Part shown: positions 24,776 through 33,316 of the stretch, piece after piece | Layout: every line of letters begins with the position of its first letter | Numbering within the stretch: the stretch's first letter is position 1 | Program-made: the position numbers and the translations under genes | Notes under the pieces: model-generated | Told to the model about the DNA's origin: nothing | Databases searched by the model: none | Seen by the model: only the letters and a program-made list of their open reading frames with translations | Origin: a virus | Virus record (IMG/VR): IMGVR_UViG_3300046171_000040 | Coordinates: 1-37,703 of that record | Strand: one strand, 5' to 3' | DNA: 37,703 bases

Positions 24776-25729
24776 TTATGCGATTGTGCATCCAACATTA
24801 GATACAGCTGCCCATCCACCAGTTGTATTGTATACTAAGAGTACACTATCACCAACATCATTGAATGTAATTGTTGTTCCGTTTGCAAAAGTTGCTGGAG
24901 TGAGAGTTCCATCTCCACCGTCTGCAACCATAGTAATAATTTTCATTTGACCGTTTGCACCGTTAGCAAGTGTCAATGCATCTGCACCAGTTGTAGTAAC
25001 TTGTGTAATCAACGAAGTGATATCCACTGCACCAGCACCAGAAAGTGCTTGTACTGTACCGAACATTGCACCCATAGTTTTGTTAGTCATTGTAACTGCA
25101 TGGTCTTTGAAGACAAACTCATCATTACCAGCAAGTAACGGAAGAGTTACAGTTCTATCGGCCGCAAGTTCTGATACTGCGAACACATATTGGTGGTCAG
25201 AAGATGTATCATTGATTTGCGGTAATGTTAAAGTTTTTGCAGCAAGTGTTTGAGTTGCAGTAGTACCAACCAGTTCTTGATTGCCACCGGCAGGAAGTGT
25301 CAAGGTGTTTGTCACACCGGCACTATGCGGTTGTGCGATAATCTTTTGACCGTGAGAGTTTTGTTCACAGTTAAGAGTGATTGCACCAGAGTTTGAACCA
25401 CCACCTTGAATCTCTACTACTTGGTTTGCGGCAGTAATTTCTAACTCACCAGTTGCATTCTGAATACCTTCAGTAGTCAGAGTTGTAATTGTTTGGGAAG
25501 TAGTTGTACCACCAACAACACCATTGATTGTAGGTGCAGTTAAAGTTTTGTTAGTCATAGTCTGAGTTGCAGCAAGTAAACCTACTGTGTCAGACGTAAG
25601 AGTAGAACCATCACCGAGCTTGGTGTATACTTCTACAAAGTTGGCGTTGATTTTGCCTGCGCCACTACGAAGGTCATCACCTGTTCCGTCATTGGCTGAA
25701 GAACCACGCCCGATTGCTTGATATGCCAT
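24776..25729 (-). CDS. Fibre-type structural protein with MAYQAIGRG N-terminus
   Basis: A 317-residue protein. Residues 1-45 (MAYQAIGRGSSANDGTGDDL, RSGAGKINANFVEVYTKLGD) are a recurrent N-terminus of marine phage fibre proteins, probably for attachment. After it come shaft-type repeats: TQTMTNKTLTAPTINGVVGG and TQTLAAKTLTLPQIND. The C-terminal part (AMFGTVQALSGAGAVDITSL, VYNTTGGWAAVSNVGCTIA) is beta-rich. Two late promoters stand in tandem before it. It heads the cassette with the 411-residue fibre and its small partner. Confidence 0.65.
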   Translation of the reverse strand: MAYQAIGRGSSANDGTGDDLRSGAGKINANFVEVYTKLGDGSTLTSDTVGLLAATQTMTNKTLTAPTINGVVGGTTTSQTITTLTTEGIQNATGELEITAANQVVEIQGGGSNSGAITLNCEQNSHGQKIIAQPHSAGVTNTLTLPAGGNQELVGTTATQTLAAKTLTLPQINDTSSDHQYVFAVSELAADRTVTLPLLAGNDEFVFKDHAVTMTNKTMGAMFGTVQALSGAGAVDITSLITQVTTTGADALTLANGANGQMKIITMVADGGDGTLTPATFANGTTITFNDVGDSVLLVYNTTGGWAAVSNVGCTIA

Positions 25730-25749
25730 TTTTGGTTTCTCCTAGAGTA

Positions 25750-25769
25750 TATTTATACCTTTATTTATA
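25750..25769 (-). promoter_or_regulatory. Two tandem late promoters TATAAATA
   Basis: TATAAATA at 25750-25757 (20 nt before the ATG at 25729) and again at 25762-25769 (32 nt before it), 12 bp apart. Confidence 0.7.
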
Positions 25770-25776
25770 AGGTTTG

Positions 25777-28596
25777 TTAACCATCGTCCATCGTAATTAC
25801 TGTCTGGTCGAATGTATTTGCTATCGTACTAAAGTCTACTGGAACACCAGCAGTCTGTTCATCAAATTTCTCTGCATTATTATCAAAAGTGACTAGTGTT
25901 TCAGAGAAGTCAGTCACAGTTGGAGTTGCACTTGAACTACCACTTTCTGAGAATTCATTAATCGTATCATCAAATGTGATAAATGAATCTGAGAAGTTAC
26001 TGGTAGAACTAGTTGAACTGATATTAATCTCGCCAGGAGGCGGTACATTAATCCTTGTGGTAAATGCGGCCTGTGGAATATTAACATCACTTGCATCAAA
26101 CCCCTCTTGGTCAGAATCAAACTTCTGAGTTGTATCATCAAAACTATCTACATTTCCACCACGTTCTGATACTTGATTAATTCTGAAATGTTTGAACTGT
26201 TCAATGTTATAATATGCTCTGTCGTTCTCACCACTTCTTGCAGTTCTTCTAAAGTTTGGATAATGTGCAAGTTCTGAATCTGTCAACATGGGTTCAACCG
26301 CAAAGGCATACTTTGCAAGGTTTTCCAGAGTAGGCCCGATACCCAAGTTTGCGTTTGCACGAACCACACCAACACTAATTGTATTAATTCTTGTAAGAGT
26401 AAGGTCACGTTCAGTGTTAGATAAGATTGCGTCAGAACCAACTGAAGGTGTTGCACGAACTGAAGTTCCATCATCTACCGTACCAAGTCTTCTACCAAAG
26501 ATAGTTGTAAATACTGTAGTAAAGAGAGATGCAAGTTCTGGTGTGAATGTTCCTTCTGGTACACTAAGGTCACCGGCAGTGAACGCATTTATACCAGCAG
26601 TTACAGATGATACAATTGAAACCTCACCAAAGACCGCCCAACCAGCAGGATGGACTGTTCTCTTGATTGCGTTTCTCCATGTGTTAATTGATTCACCAAC
26701 TCTAACCACATACGAGTAATCTTGATAATAGAAACTATCTTGTACTCTCATCACATCAGATGAAATCTTACCACGTTCACCTAAGAACTCACCAGAGGTT
26801 GTTGCAACAGTACCGACTTGTGGAGTGATTGTTGGAGTATCAACTTGAGCGATTGTTGCACTTGCACCAGAGGTTGTGATACTATTACCGTTTGATAAGT
26901 TTGCAGTTGTATTAATAGATAACAATTGTCGTGTACTGTCAAATGCAGTGACCGTACCAGTGTGTGATGTTAACACATCTCCAATAGAAAATGTTCCTGT
27001 AATATCTTTAATGACGGCGTGTCTAAATGGACTGAACGCTGGGGCCGATGAATAATTAAAACCAAAGTTTGTAATCTCAACATCTTTTACTGCACCAATA
27101 CCAGAAGTCGAAGTCGGCAAAAGTTTTGCACCACTACCAGAACTAGTTGTAATGCTTGTAACAGTAGGAAGTTTCGTGTAACCAAAACCACCATTAATAA
27201 GTCTTACATCTGTAATAGACCCACGTTCTGCAACGGAACTGCCTGGCGCATCACCAAAGGTTGCGTCTTCAAGAACTATCTTAGTTCCATGATATGTGTC
27301 GTTCATGAACGACTGAGTTCCATCTTCAAGAACAATATGGTCATCTAAGGACATTCCATATTGTGCGACATCACCAGCCTCAGGCGCTACTGCACCACCT
27401 ACAACTTGAACCTCAGCAGAAATACCAACACCATCAGTTCCACTATTGTCAAAATTAATTGCATCACCAATTGCAAAGTTTGAACCAGCATCATCAATAA
27501 CAATATCATTGACAGAACCAGCGCCAACTGTATTGATTATTGCGGTTGCAGTTTGAGAACCACTGGACGCAATGTTAACTTGTTGCCCTGCGGTATAGTA
27601 TTGTCCTTCATCTGTTGTCGAAACATCTGCATCAGTAATAATAGAGAATACAGTAAATGAAACGTCTTGGTCTGATACGTTTGAAATACCCTTTACGGTT
27701 TCACCAGAAACGAATGTTCCTGTCTGGGTATCAGTATCAATCTCAATCTCAACGATATCAGTAAACGCTTCACGAATACCAATTGTAGATACTGGAATTG
27801 CAACTGCACCAGAAGTCTGACCTGTAACTGTTTGACCAATAAGTTCTTCAACATTACCAGCGGTTTCTTGAACACGCATAATAGTTCTTGAAGTCCAAAC
27901 ACCATCAGACGCCCGTAACATATTTTCATTAGGATATGAAATAACTGCATCATCATTAAATAAAAGTCTGAAGAATAACTCATGACCTTTTCGTGTACCT
28001 TTTGATACATACAAGTCACGAATGCTTTTAATAAGTTTTCTTTTGTCAACACCAGTATCAAGGTTATCGACAACACCATCTAAGAATGCATCTCTAAAGT
28101 TGTCAAGGAATTTGAAGATTGTCGCATCTACGTTTGCGAACTCAAGAAGTTGTTGAATGTTCTGTACAGGGTTTGCACGATATGTTTGAATTGTTCCAGA
28201 TGAATTGGATACCGAACCGTTAACAGTTTCGCCTATGATAAACTGAGTTTGAGATGAAATAAACAAGCGCTTATTATCATCAACGTCATCAACAAGAACA
28301 GTTGCAGTTGCACCAGATGTTAAACCAGTGATTGTTTCCCCAACAACAAATTTGGCCTGCGAATCTTCAAGAACAACATTGTCACCATTCTCATCTAAGA
28401 CAAAGTTGGTTGAAGTTGTTTCTTGAACAAGATAATTATTAACCTCACTGAAAGTAACCTCTGCACTTTCAAGGAACTGATAATACGTTCTAATAAACTG
28501 AGAAAATACAGGATGGTCTGCTTGAATAAACTCAGGCAGACTTGTTCTTACTAACGAAGATAATTTATTTGTCAGCGTATTGTCATCATAGGACAT
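25777..28596 (-). CDS. Large baseplate protein at the gp7 position
   Basis: A 939-residue protein starting MSYDDNTLTNKLSSLVRTSL, PEFIQADHPVFSQFIRTYYQ. Residues 75-130 hold repeated VVGETITGLTSGATATV / IIGETVNGSVSNSSGTI beta modules. Around 170-210 comes IFKFLDNFRDAFLDGVVDNL and SKGTRKGHELFFRLLFNDDA, a conserved element of T4-like marine phage baseplate proteins. Near the C-terminus a repeated FDDT...FSESG, FDNNAEKFDEQ acidic motif occurs. It starts 3 nt after gp6 and T4 has gp7 (1032 aa) in this place, so a gp7-type wedge role is likely, though I see no convincing direct similarity to T4 gp7. Confidence 0.6.
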   Translation of the reverse strand: MSYDDNTLTNKLSSLVRTSLPEFIQADHPVFSQFIRTYYQFLESAEVTFSEVNNYLVQETTSTNFVLDENGDNVVLEDSQAKFVVGETITGLTSGATATVLVDDVDDNKRLFISSQTQFIIGETVNGSVSNSSGTIQTYRANPVQNIQQLLEFANVDATIFKFLDNFRDAFLDGVVDNLDTGVDKRKLIKSIRDLYVSKGTRKGHELFFRLLFNDDAVISYPNENMLRASDGVWTSRTIMRVQETAGNVEELIGQTVTGQTSGAVAIPVSTIGIREAFTDIVEIEIDTDTQTGTFVSGETVKGISNVSDQDVSFTVFSIITDADVSTTDEGQYYTAGQQVNIASSGSQTATAIINTVGAGSVNDIVIDDAGSNFAIGDAINFDNSGTDGVGISAEVQVVGGAVAPEAGDVAQYGMSLDDHIVLEDGTQSFMNDTYHGTKIVLEDATFGDAPGSSVAERGSITDVRLINGGFGYTKLPTVTSITTSSGSGAKLLPTSTSGIGAVKDVEITNFGFNYSSAPAFSPFRHAVIKDITGTFSIGDVLTSHTGTVTAFDSTRQLLSINTTANLSNGNSITTSGASATIAQVDTPTITPQVGTVATTSGEFLGERGKISSDVMRVQDSFYYQDYSYVVRVGESINTWRNAIKRTVHPAGWAVFGEVSIVSSVTAGINAFTAGDLSVPEGTFTPELASLFTTVFTTIFGRRLGTVDDGTSVRATPSVGSDAILSNTERDLTLTRINTISVGVVRANANLGIGPTLENLAKYAFAVEPMLTDSELAHYPNFRRTARSGENDRAYYNIEQFKHFRINQVSERGGNVDSFDDTTQKFDSDQEGFDASDVNIPQAAFTTRINVPPPGEINISSTSSTSNFSDSFITFDDTINEFSESGSSSATPTVTDFSETLVTFDNNAEKFDEQTAGVPVDFSTIANTFDQTVITMDDG

Positions 28597-28598
28597 TA

Positions 28599-30500
28599 TT
28601 AGTATCCACTACTTGTACTTGATGTGGTTGGGGTATAAGAACTAGTTGTCGTGTAACCGACACCAGCAGATGCACCACCACCAGCGATTGTATCCTCACT
28701 AGATTCAACTGTTGTGTTTGCAAAGTCAATCTGTAAAATTTGATTTCTTACTGCCACTACATCCGTTGAGTTTGGGGTAACAACAATTCTAATTTTAGAA
28801 GAAGATGCACCATCAACACTTGAGATAGAAGTAATGTTCAATGCAGTTAATTCAATAACACCAGTTTTGTAATTAATAGTACCAGCAGTTTCATCTTGAT
28901 ATGTGATTGTTGTTCCATCAGTATAGTAGAACATTCTCACAACACCTTGACCATTATCATTCAAGAACATTTCATTTGAATTACCAGAAATTTTAAATCC
29001 AGTAGAAGACAATACACCACCCTCGGCAGATGCATGACCAGTGTGTGGATTGTAGATTGCGTTGTTAAATTCTAAAGTATATTTTGTATTGACATTTAGA
29101 GAAGGTGTGATAAACTGTGAAAGTTTTACTGTTGTGATATTTGATAAAATTGAATCATCAGTATCATCAATCAAACCTGTTACTTGTGAATGTCTAAAGA
29201 CGCCATCAAACTTTTGTAAGTTTTCTGTGTCATAATTTTGCAGTGACTTAGTAACATTACTAATCAAAGTTTCAGATGTCTTTGTTGTGTTCTTCTTGTT
29301 GAATTTAAAATTTACACCAAGACGAACAAAGGTTGTTATAGGGTTAACGATAACAGGAGTCACAGATGCAATTGCATAAGTTCCCTTTAAGTCTTTTACG
29401 ATTTGTTCCTTAGCGGCCGCAGTGATAGAACCAGCAGTTGGAACAATAGAAATATATGTACGACCATAGACAGGTGTTGAGTTATCTTCACCACCCCACA
29501 CTTGAACTGATTTTGTATTTGCATATACCTTTGGAATAATTGTCTTGTAATCTTCTGGGGTAACCGCACGACCTTGAGCAGCATAGTCTAATGGTGCATT
29601 GAGTTTGATTGATTGAATTGATTCTGGTTCTGCTCCACCAGATGCGGCGGATACAGTTGTTGTTGTAACATTTGTAATACCAGAAATAGTTGCGGTTGTT
29701 CTAAAGTTGGTTGCACCGTTTGCTTTGGTTTTATTAGTTACCACATATGATAACACCACTACATTATTGTCAGACAATGCACGACCCACAATACCGTCAC
29801 CAAAGTAAACCTCAAATCTACCATCACCACACTCCTGTAGGAAGTATACATTAGAAGTTGAACCGACTTGAGTAATGTCTGTCGCAAGTGTATATGTTGT
29901 AAAGTTAGATGAAGATGCAGAATCGAATACTTGAACTTTTAGAGTTGTCGTATCTGCTCGGTCACTTGTAAGTTTAAATTTTTGGTCTACGTTCTTTATA
30001 TCAACAGTGTATCTGTTCTTTGTGAATGTTCCCTCATAGATTGGAATATTTGAAAATGAAAGAATACCATTCGCAACAGGTATAGTGACTTCAGATATTG
30101 TTACGAACTGATAAGACACATCATCAACACTTGCAGTGAAAACTGTTTCTGCTGGAATTGTTGCAGTAGTTAATGTTGATGGGAAACTATTCAGAGATAC
30201 ATTGATTGTACCAATCGGAGCTCTTGCAGAGTTTGGTGTGTATCCTAAAGTCTTTGCATGAGAAACAACAGACGCACGAACCGAAGCGGTATCCAGAAAC
30301 ATTTCGTTTGCAGCCATGTTGACATTCATTGCAAGGTAATGTGTATTATATGCAAGTAAGTCCATTAATGCATTGATACCAGAACCTTCAAAATCATAAT
30401 CCGTAAACTCATCTTGGTTACGCATAAATGTTTTTAGATTCGTTTTGATATCATCAAAATCTAATTCGGTGACATTAAGTCTTTTATCTGTGCTTGCCAT
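28599..30500 (-). CDS. 6: Baseplate wedge protein gp6
   Basis: A 633-residue protein. The N-terminal 80 residues (LNVTELDFDDIKTNLKTFMR, DFEGSGINALMDLLAYNTHY, LAMNVNMAANEMFLDTASVR) are the conserved gp6 start. The middle has LQECGDGRFEVYFGDGIVGR and a QGRAVTPEDYKTIIPKVYAN motif of the gp6/J-type wedge fold. The length is close to T4 gp6 (660). gp6 dimers form the ring that joins wedges around the hub. The gene lies 1 nt after gp25 and 2 nt before the gp7-position gene, as in a wedge operon. Confidence 0.88.
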   Translation of the reverse strand: MASTDKRLNVTELDFDDIKTNLKTFMRNQDEFTDYDFEGSGINALMDLLAYNTHYLAMNVNMAANEMFLDTASVRASVVSHAKTLGYTPNSARAPIGTINVSLNSFPSTLTTATIPAETVFTASVDDVSYQFVTISEVTIPVANGILSFSNIPIYEGTFTKNRYTVDIKNVDQKFKLTSDRADTTTLKVQVFDSASSSNFTTYTLATDITQVGSTSNVYFLQECGDGRFEVYFGDGIVGRALSDNNVVVLSYVVTNKTKANGATNFRTTATISGITNVTTTTVSAASGGAEPESIQSIKLNAPLDYAAQGRAVTPEDYKTIIPKVYANTKSVQVWGGEDNSTPVYGRTYISIVPTAGSITAAAKEQIVKDLKGTYAIASVTPVIVNPITTFVRLGVNFKFNKKNTTKTSETLISNVTKSLQNYDTENLQKFDGVFRHSQVTGLIDDTDDSILSNITTVKLSQFITPSLNVNTKYTLEFNNAIYNPHTGHASAEGGVLSSTGFKISGNSNEMFLNDNGQGVVRMFYYTDGTTITYQDETAGTINYKTGVIELTALNITSISSVDGASSSKIRIVVTPNSTDVVAVRNQILQIDFANTTVESSEDTIAGGGASAGVGYTTTSSYTPTTSSTSSGY

Positions 30501-30501
30501 C

Positions 30502-30942
30502 TTATCTAATTCTCTCTAATGTGAATGATAAATCTTGAAGTTCGGCAGGAGCATTCTGGATATAAAACTCCACTGTCACCTCATATTGATTGTTATCAAA
30601 TCTTGGTATAACTTCAACCCCAGCGAGTAACGCTCTAGGTTCAAAGTTTGTAATTACATCCTCAATCTTTCTTGCAAGAGTATTTGCAGTGAAGGGAGTC
30701 ATGTTCTCAAACAAAAGGTCACGAACACCAGAACCAATCTCTGGATGAAAAGGTTTTTCAAAGTGACCATACTGAACAAGGTTTCTTACACTTCTTTTAA
30801 CAGCGGCCGCATTTGACAAAGGCACCAAATCTCTTTTGATAGGATGTTTTGTAAAGTTAAGATTTAAATCTTTGTACACCTGTGCATTACGATTAGTATC
30901 GTTTGTTGCCTGTGCATCTCTGTATGCGGATTGTACTGTCAT
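30502..30942 (-). CDS. 25: Baseplate wedge protein gp25
   Basis: A 146-residue protein of the gp25/lysozyme-like wedge family, not an active lysozyme. It contains FTKHPIKRDLVPLSNAAAVK, RSVRNLVQYGHFEKPFHPEI, GSGVRDLLFENMTPFTANTL, ARKIEDVITNFEPRALL. The RSVRNL..T/Y......P.IGSG.R..LFE pattern is the family signature. T4 gp25 (132 aa) nucleates sheath assembly and wedge core. A CTAAATA promoter is 18 nt upstream, so gp25 and gp6 start a late transcript. Confidence 0.9.
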   Translation of the reverse strand: MTVQSAYRDAQATNDTNRNAQVYKDLNLNFTKHPIKRDLVPLSNAAAVKRSVRNLVQYGHFEKPFHPEIGSGVRDLLFENMTPFTANTLARKIEDVITNFEPRALLAGVEVIPRFDNNQYEVTVEFYIQNAPAELQDLSFTLERIR

Positions 30943-30960
30943 CTTAGTCTCTCTTTTTAT

Positions 30961-30967
30961 TATTTAG
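30961..30967 (-). promoter_or_regulatory. Late promoter CTAAATA for gp25-gp6
   Basis: CTAAATA 18 nt upstream of the ATG at 30942. It lies 5 nt below the PAAR gene stop (30973-30975) and does not overlap it. Confidence 0.72.
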
Positions 30968-30972
30968 TCCGT

Positions 30973-31269
30973 TTATCCACCAGCATTAACATTTGGTGAA
31001 CCAGAAGCAGACGCATTCGGCACCCAACTTCCATGACCACCTGTTCCATCACCCTGTCTGTGAACACCAATACCATTTACAAAAACTGTACCAGAACCAC
31101 CAACTGCTGGGTCACCACAACCTGTCGCATCCCCAATACGAACTGTTGCGGCTCCATTAGTATTTACATTTGAAGAACCAGATGCATATGCGGTTTTGTG
31201 AAATGGATTTGGTGTAGGACTTGCGTGACCTACATGACTATCTAATCCTACTCTTGTTACTGCGGGCAT
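30973..31269 (-). CDS. PAAR-domain spike tip protein
   Basis: A 98-residue protein with the PAAR fold pattern: PAVTRVGLDSHVGHASPTPN at the start, repeated glycine-turn strands (SSNVNTNGAATVRIGDATG, SGTVFVNGIGVHRQGD) and GTGGHGSWVPN. Histidines (about 13, 15, 69 and 79) and C50 are candidate ligands for the metal that stabilises the cone. PAAR proteins cap the membrane-piercing spike (T4 gp5.4). It follows the gp5-like spike gene by 8 nt, as expected for partners. Confidence 0.88.
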   Translation of the reverse strand: MPAVTRVGLDSHVGHASPTPNPFHKTAYASGSSNVNTNGAATVRIGDATGCGDPAVGGSGTVFVNGIGVHRQGDGTGGHGSWVPNASASGSPNVNAGG

Positions 31270-31277
31270 GACATATC

Positions 31278-32450
31278 CTAGTTTAAGTTAATAACACCAG
31301 CATCAATGTCTACTTCAGAAGAAGCATCCAAGTCTAGTGTTCCTGTTATGTTTGTAGTTTGGTTTGCGGCATATGTTTCAGTAACAGCACCAGTTACATT
31401 TTCGGTCTTTGTATCTTTATACGTTTCTGACACTGCACCTGTAACATCTTGTGTTAGTGTTCCTTTGATTACCTCATTGACATTACCATCAACTTGAATA
31501 TCCCAATCACCTTTAATATAAGTCTTGCAGTTTGAGTCGATTGTAAGATTGACATCACCCTTGACGTTGACAAAGTTTGCGCCTGCAATAATCTCATAGT
31601 TGTTTCCTACAACTCTTGTGACCACATTACCGTCTGCATCAATCTCTCTGAATGTTCCACTCTTGTGTTTCTCATAGATACGTTCCGCATATGGTGTGTC
31701 ATCAAACTCAACAATGTGGCCACTCTCTGTTTCGTATGTACGGTTGTATGGATATTCCGTGTTGCGTCTTTTGTAAGGAGCAGTTCTATTTTCTTTTGTT
31801 TCTGGATTGCGGCCTGTTGCATCTGCACCTCTAACGGAATCATCCGTAGTCTTTGGTTCTTTCCACGTTGTTGCAGATGGGTCAATGTTGGTTGCGATTG
31901 CTTTACCAGAATATATTTCTTTTTCGTTTGCGGTTGGTACGCCTTCTGTTACCGCACCATCACGTTCTTGAATCTCTGTATGAATATTGTTTGTGTCATT
32001 CTTTGCAAGTCTGGATACGTCACTATCATTAGTTCGTAAAGGATAAGGCCCAAAGTCTGGTTTGTATTTGTATGCACCTTCACTTTGTTCCGCACTTTCA
32101 CTACGAGGGTCATTGAAACCAGTGTCAACCTTTTGTGTTTCAGATGGAACGCCTGGTAATGTTCCGATAACAATTGGTTCTTGCATATTATCTGGGTCAC
32201 GCCAGAAACCTACAACCCAACTACCTTCAACGATAAACGGCATACCTTCACCCAATCCACCCATAGAAGAAGTGGTTGTCGGCATCATAACCCATGCCCA
32301 AGGTAAATCCGTTGTTGGAATTTTATTTACGTCATCTGTATGGTATCCAACGCACCGCACACGAACACGGCCGAGTTTATCTGGGTCTTGTCTATCCTCG
32401 ACAACACCAGTAAACCATATGAATCCATCTCTACCTAAGAAGTTCTGCAT
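31278..32450 (-). CDS. 5: Baseplate hub spike protein gp5, without lysozyme domain
   Basis: A 390-residue protein. Residues 8-115 form the gp5/VgrG OB-fold (DGFIWFTGVVEDRQDPDKLG, RVRVRCVGYHTDD, PFIVEGSWVVGFWRDPDN, EPIVIGTLPG). A polar linker follows. From about 265 on comes the repeat-built beta-helix (VNVKGDVNLTIDSNCKTYIK, GDWDIQVDGNVNEVIKGTLT, DVTGAVSETYKDTKTENVTG) ending DIDAGVINLN. T4 gp5 (575 aa) has a lysozyme domain between these; none is seen here, as in marine relatives. No Shine-Dalgarno is visible, and the late promoter is only 5 nt before the ATG. Confidence 0.88.
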   Translation of the reverse strand: MQNFLGRDGFIWFTGVVEDRQDPDKLGRVRVRCVGYHTDDVNKIPTTDLPWAWVMMPTTTSSMGGLGEGMPFIVEGSWVVGFWRDPDNMQEPIVIGTLPGVPSETQKVDTGFNDPRSESAEQSEGAYKYKPDFGPYPLRTNDSDVSRLAKNDTNNIHTEIQERDGAVTEGVPTANEKEIYSGKAIATNIDPSATTWKEPKTTDDSVRGADATGRNPETKENRTAPYKRRNTEYPYNRTYETESGHIVEFDDTPYAERIYEKHKSGTFREIDADGNVVTRVVGNNYEIIAGANFVNVKGDVNLTIDSNCKTYIKGDWDIQVDGNVNEVIKGTLTQDVTGAVSETYKDTKTENVTGAVTETYAANQTTNITGTLDLDASSEVDIDAGVINLN

Positions 32451-32455
32451 ATAGA

Positions 32456-32463
32456 TATTTATA
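32456..32463 (-). promoter_or_regulatory. Late promoter unusually close to the gp5 start
   Basis: TATAAATA with only 5 nt between it and the ATG at 32450. It directly follows the terminator hairpin. Confidence 0.65.
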
Positions 32464-32490
32464 CAGAAAAGGGGGAACGATTGTTCCCCC
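32464..32490 (-). terminator. Rho-independent terminator after tRNA-Arg
   Basis: The minus strand reads GGGGGAAC-AATC-GTTCCCCC followed by TTTTCTGT: a perfect 8-bp stem with a 4-nt loop and a T run. It closes the early/middle operon carrying the tRNA and separates it from the late baseplate genes. Confidence 0.88.
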
Positions 32491-32495
32491 TTGAT

Positions 32496-32573
32496 TGGCG
32501 CATCCGACAGGACTCGAACCTGTGACCTACGGTTTAGAAGACCGTTGCTCTAATCCAGCTGAGCTACGGATGC
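32496..32573 (-). tRNA. tRNA-Arg (anticodon TCT)
   Basis: A 78-nt cloverleaf with encoded CCA. The acceptor is GCATCCG/CGGATGC. The D-arm is GCTC...GAGC, the anticodon stem ACGGT/ACCGT around CTTCTAA, and the T-arm ACAGG-TTCGAGT-CCTGT. The anticodon TCT reads AGA. It lies 6 nt after the stop of the 108-residue gene. Confidence 0.95.
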
Positions 32574-32579
32574 ATTGTC

Positions 32580-32906
32580 CTATTCAACTCTATCGTGGAT
32601 TGGAACAGCACCGTAGAAACTGTGACCAAGAAAATATTCAATCATCTCACTGAACCTTGAGTCAGATGTTGCGGCATAGTTACCACCCATCATTGTCTGT
32701 TTACCTTTTGCTTCTTCTGGAATAACTTTCACTGAAGAACCAAAACCAAAAGTTTGTTTTACCAACTCAGCGGCAGGGTAATCATCAGATGGGTCAAACG
32801 GGCCAGGCACGTTAGTCAGACAAAGACCTTTGATGTTCCTTGCAGACACACCACCGTTTGTACAATCTCTACCATTCATCTTATAAACATTCACTAGTAA
32901 ACCCAT
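32580..32906 (-). CDS. Conserved hypothetical protein with GGNYAATSDSRF motif
   Basis: A 108-residue protein from the ATG at 32906 (MGLLVNVYKMNGRDCTNGGV), which overlaps the previous stop as TAATG; a frame extension to 32924 lies in the neighbour. Other landmarks: NVPGPFDPSDDYPAAELVKQ, a VIPEEAKG loop, MMGGNYAATSDSRFSEMIEY and FYGAVPIHDRVE. The family is widespread in marine T4-like phages as I remember it, with no known function. It lies in a two-gene early/middle operon with the 58-residue gene, followed by tRNA-Arg. Confidence 0.7.
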   Translation of the reverse strand: MGLLVNVYKMNGRDCTNGGVSARNIKGLCLTNVPGPFDPSDDYPAAELVKQTFGFGSSVKVIPEEAKGKQTMMGGNYAATSDSRFSEMIEYFLGHSFYGAVPIHDRVE

Positions 32907-33082
32907 TACATATTCTCCATACATTCGTTGTAGTATTCTTTTACGAAGTTCTCATCTACATGAGCAACGTCTGGGTCTTGTTTAACAAACCCAATCACCT
33001 GTTGAATGTTATCACACTCAGCATCTATAGCGGCATGGACACTTTCTTGCATATCCATAATCCAAGCATTTACTTTTCCCAT
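32906..33082 (-). CDS. Small conserved hypothetical protein, 58 aa
   Basis: An acidic 58-residue protein: MGKVNAWIMDMQESVHAAID, AECDNIQQVIGFVKQDPDVA, HVDENFVKEYYNECMENM. It begins 24 nt below a strong sigma70-like -10 box, and its stop overlaps the next start (TAATG). The MGKVN.WIMDM.E start recurs in small proteins of marine myoviruses. Predicted mainly alpha-helical. Function unknown. Confidence 0.68.
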   Translation of the reverse strand: MGKVNAWIMDMQESVHAAIDAECDNIQQVIGFVKQDPDVAHVDENFVKEYYNECMENM

Positions 33083-33105
33083 ATTATTTTCTCACTTTCT
33101 ATTTC

Positions 33106-33134
33106 ATTATAACTTGTTAACAGAACAAAGTCAA
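33106..33134 (-). promoter_or_regulatory. Sigma70-like early promoter
   Basis: TTGACT (33129-33134), 17-nt spacer, TATAAT (33106-33111) on the minus strand. It drives the 58- and 108-residue genes and tRNA-Arg. The -35 box lies at the end of the preceding gene. Confidence 0.85.
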
Positions 33135-33316
33135 GTGTTTTTCTTAAAAAGAATAAACCCACCTGTTCCAATTAGTGCAAACCCAATAGTCAAAACCATA
33201 AACATTTCTTCCCATGTGTTTGCATATTCCATACACTTCCCATCACAATCACCAGCACTGCCTGCAATTGCAAACAAACCCATGACAACTAAAAATCCAC
33301 CAAGAACATTCATCAT
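33131..33316 (-). CDS. Small two-helix membrane protein
   Basis: A 61-residue protein with two hydrophobic segments: VLGGFLVVMGLFAIAGSAG (about 4-22) and MFMVLTIGFALIGTGGFILF (about 38-57). A short polar loop between them has two cysteines (GDCDGKCMEYANTWEE). It ends KKNT. The start overlaps the previous stop (TAATGATG). Small inner-membrane proteins of phages can act in lysis or host takeover, but nothing here decides the function. Confidence 0.65.
   Translation of the reverse strand: MMNVLGGFLVVMGLFAIAGSAGDCDGKCMEYANTWEEMFMVLTIGFALIGTGGFILFKKNT

Noticed and set aside
31278-32450. Lysozyme domain in the gp5 spike
   Set aside because: The segment between the OB-fold and the beta-helix is a polar linker with no catalytic lysozyme motif.
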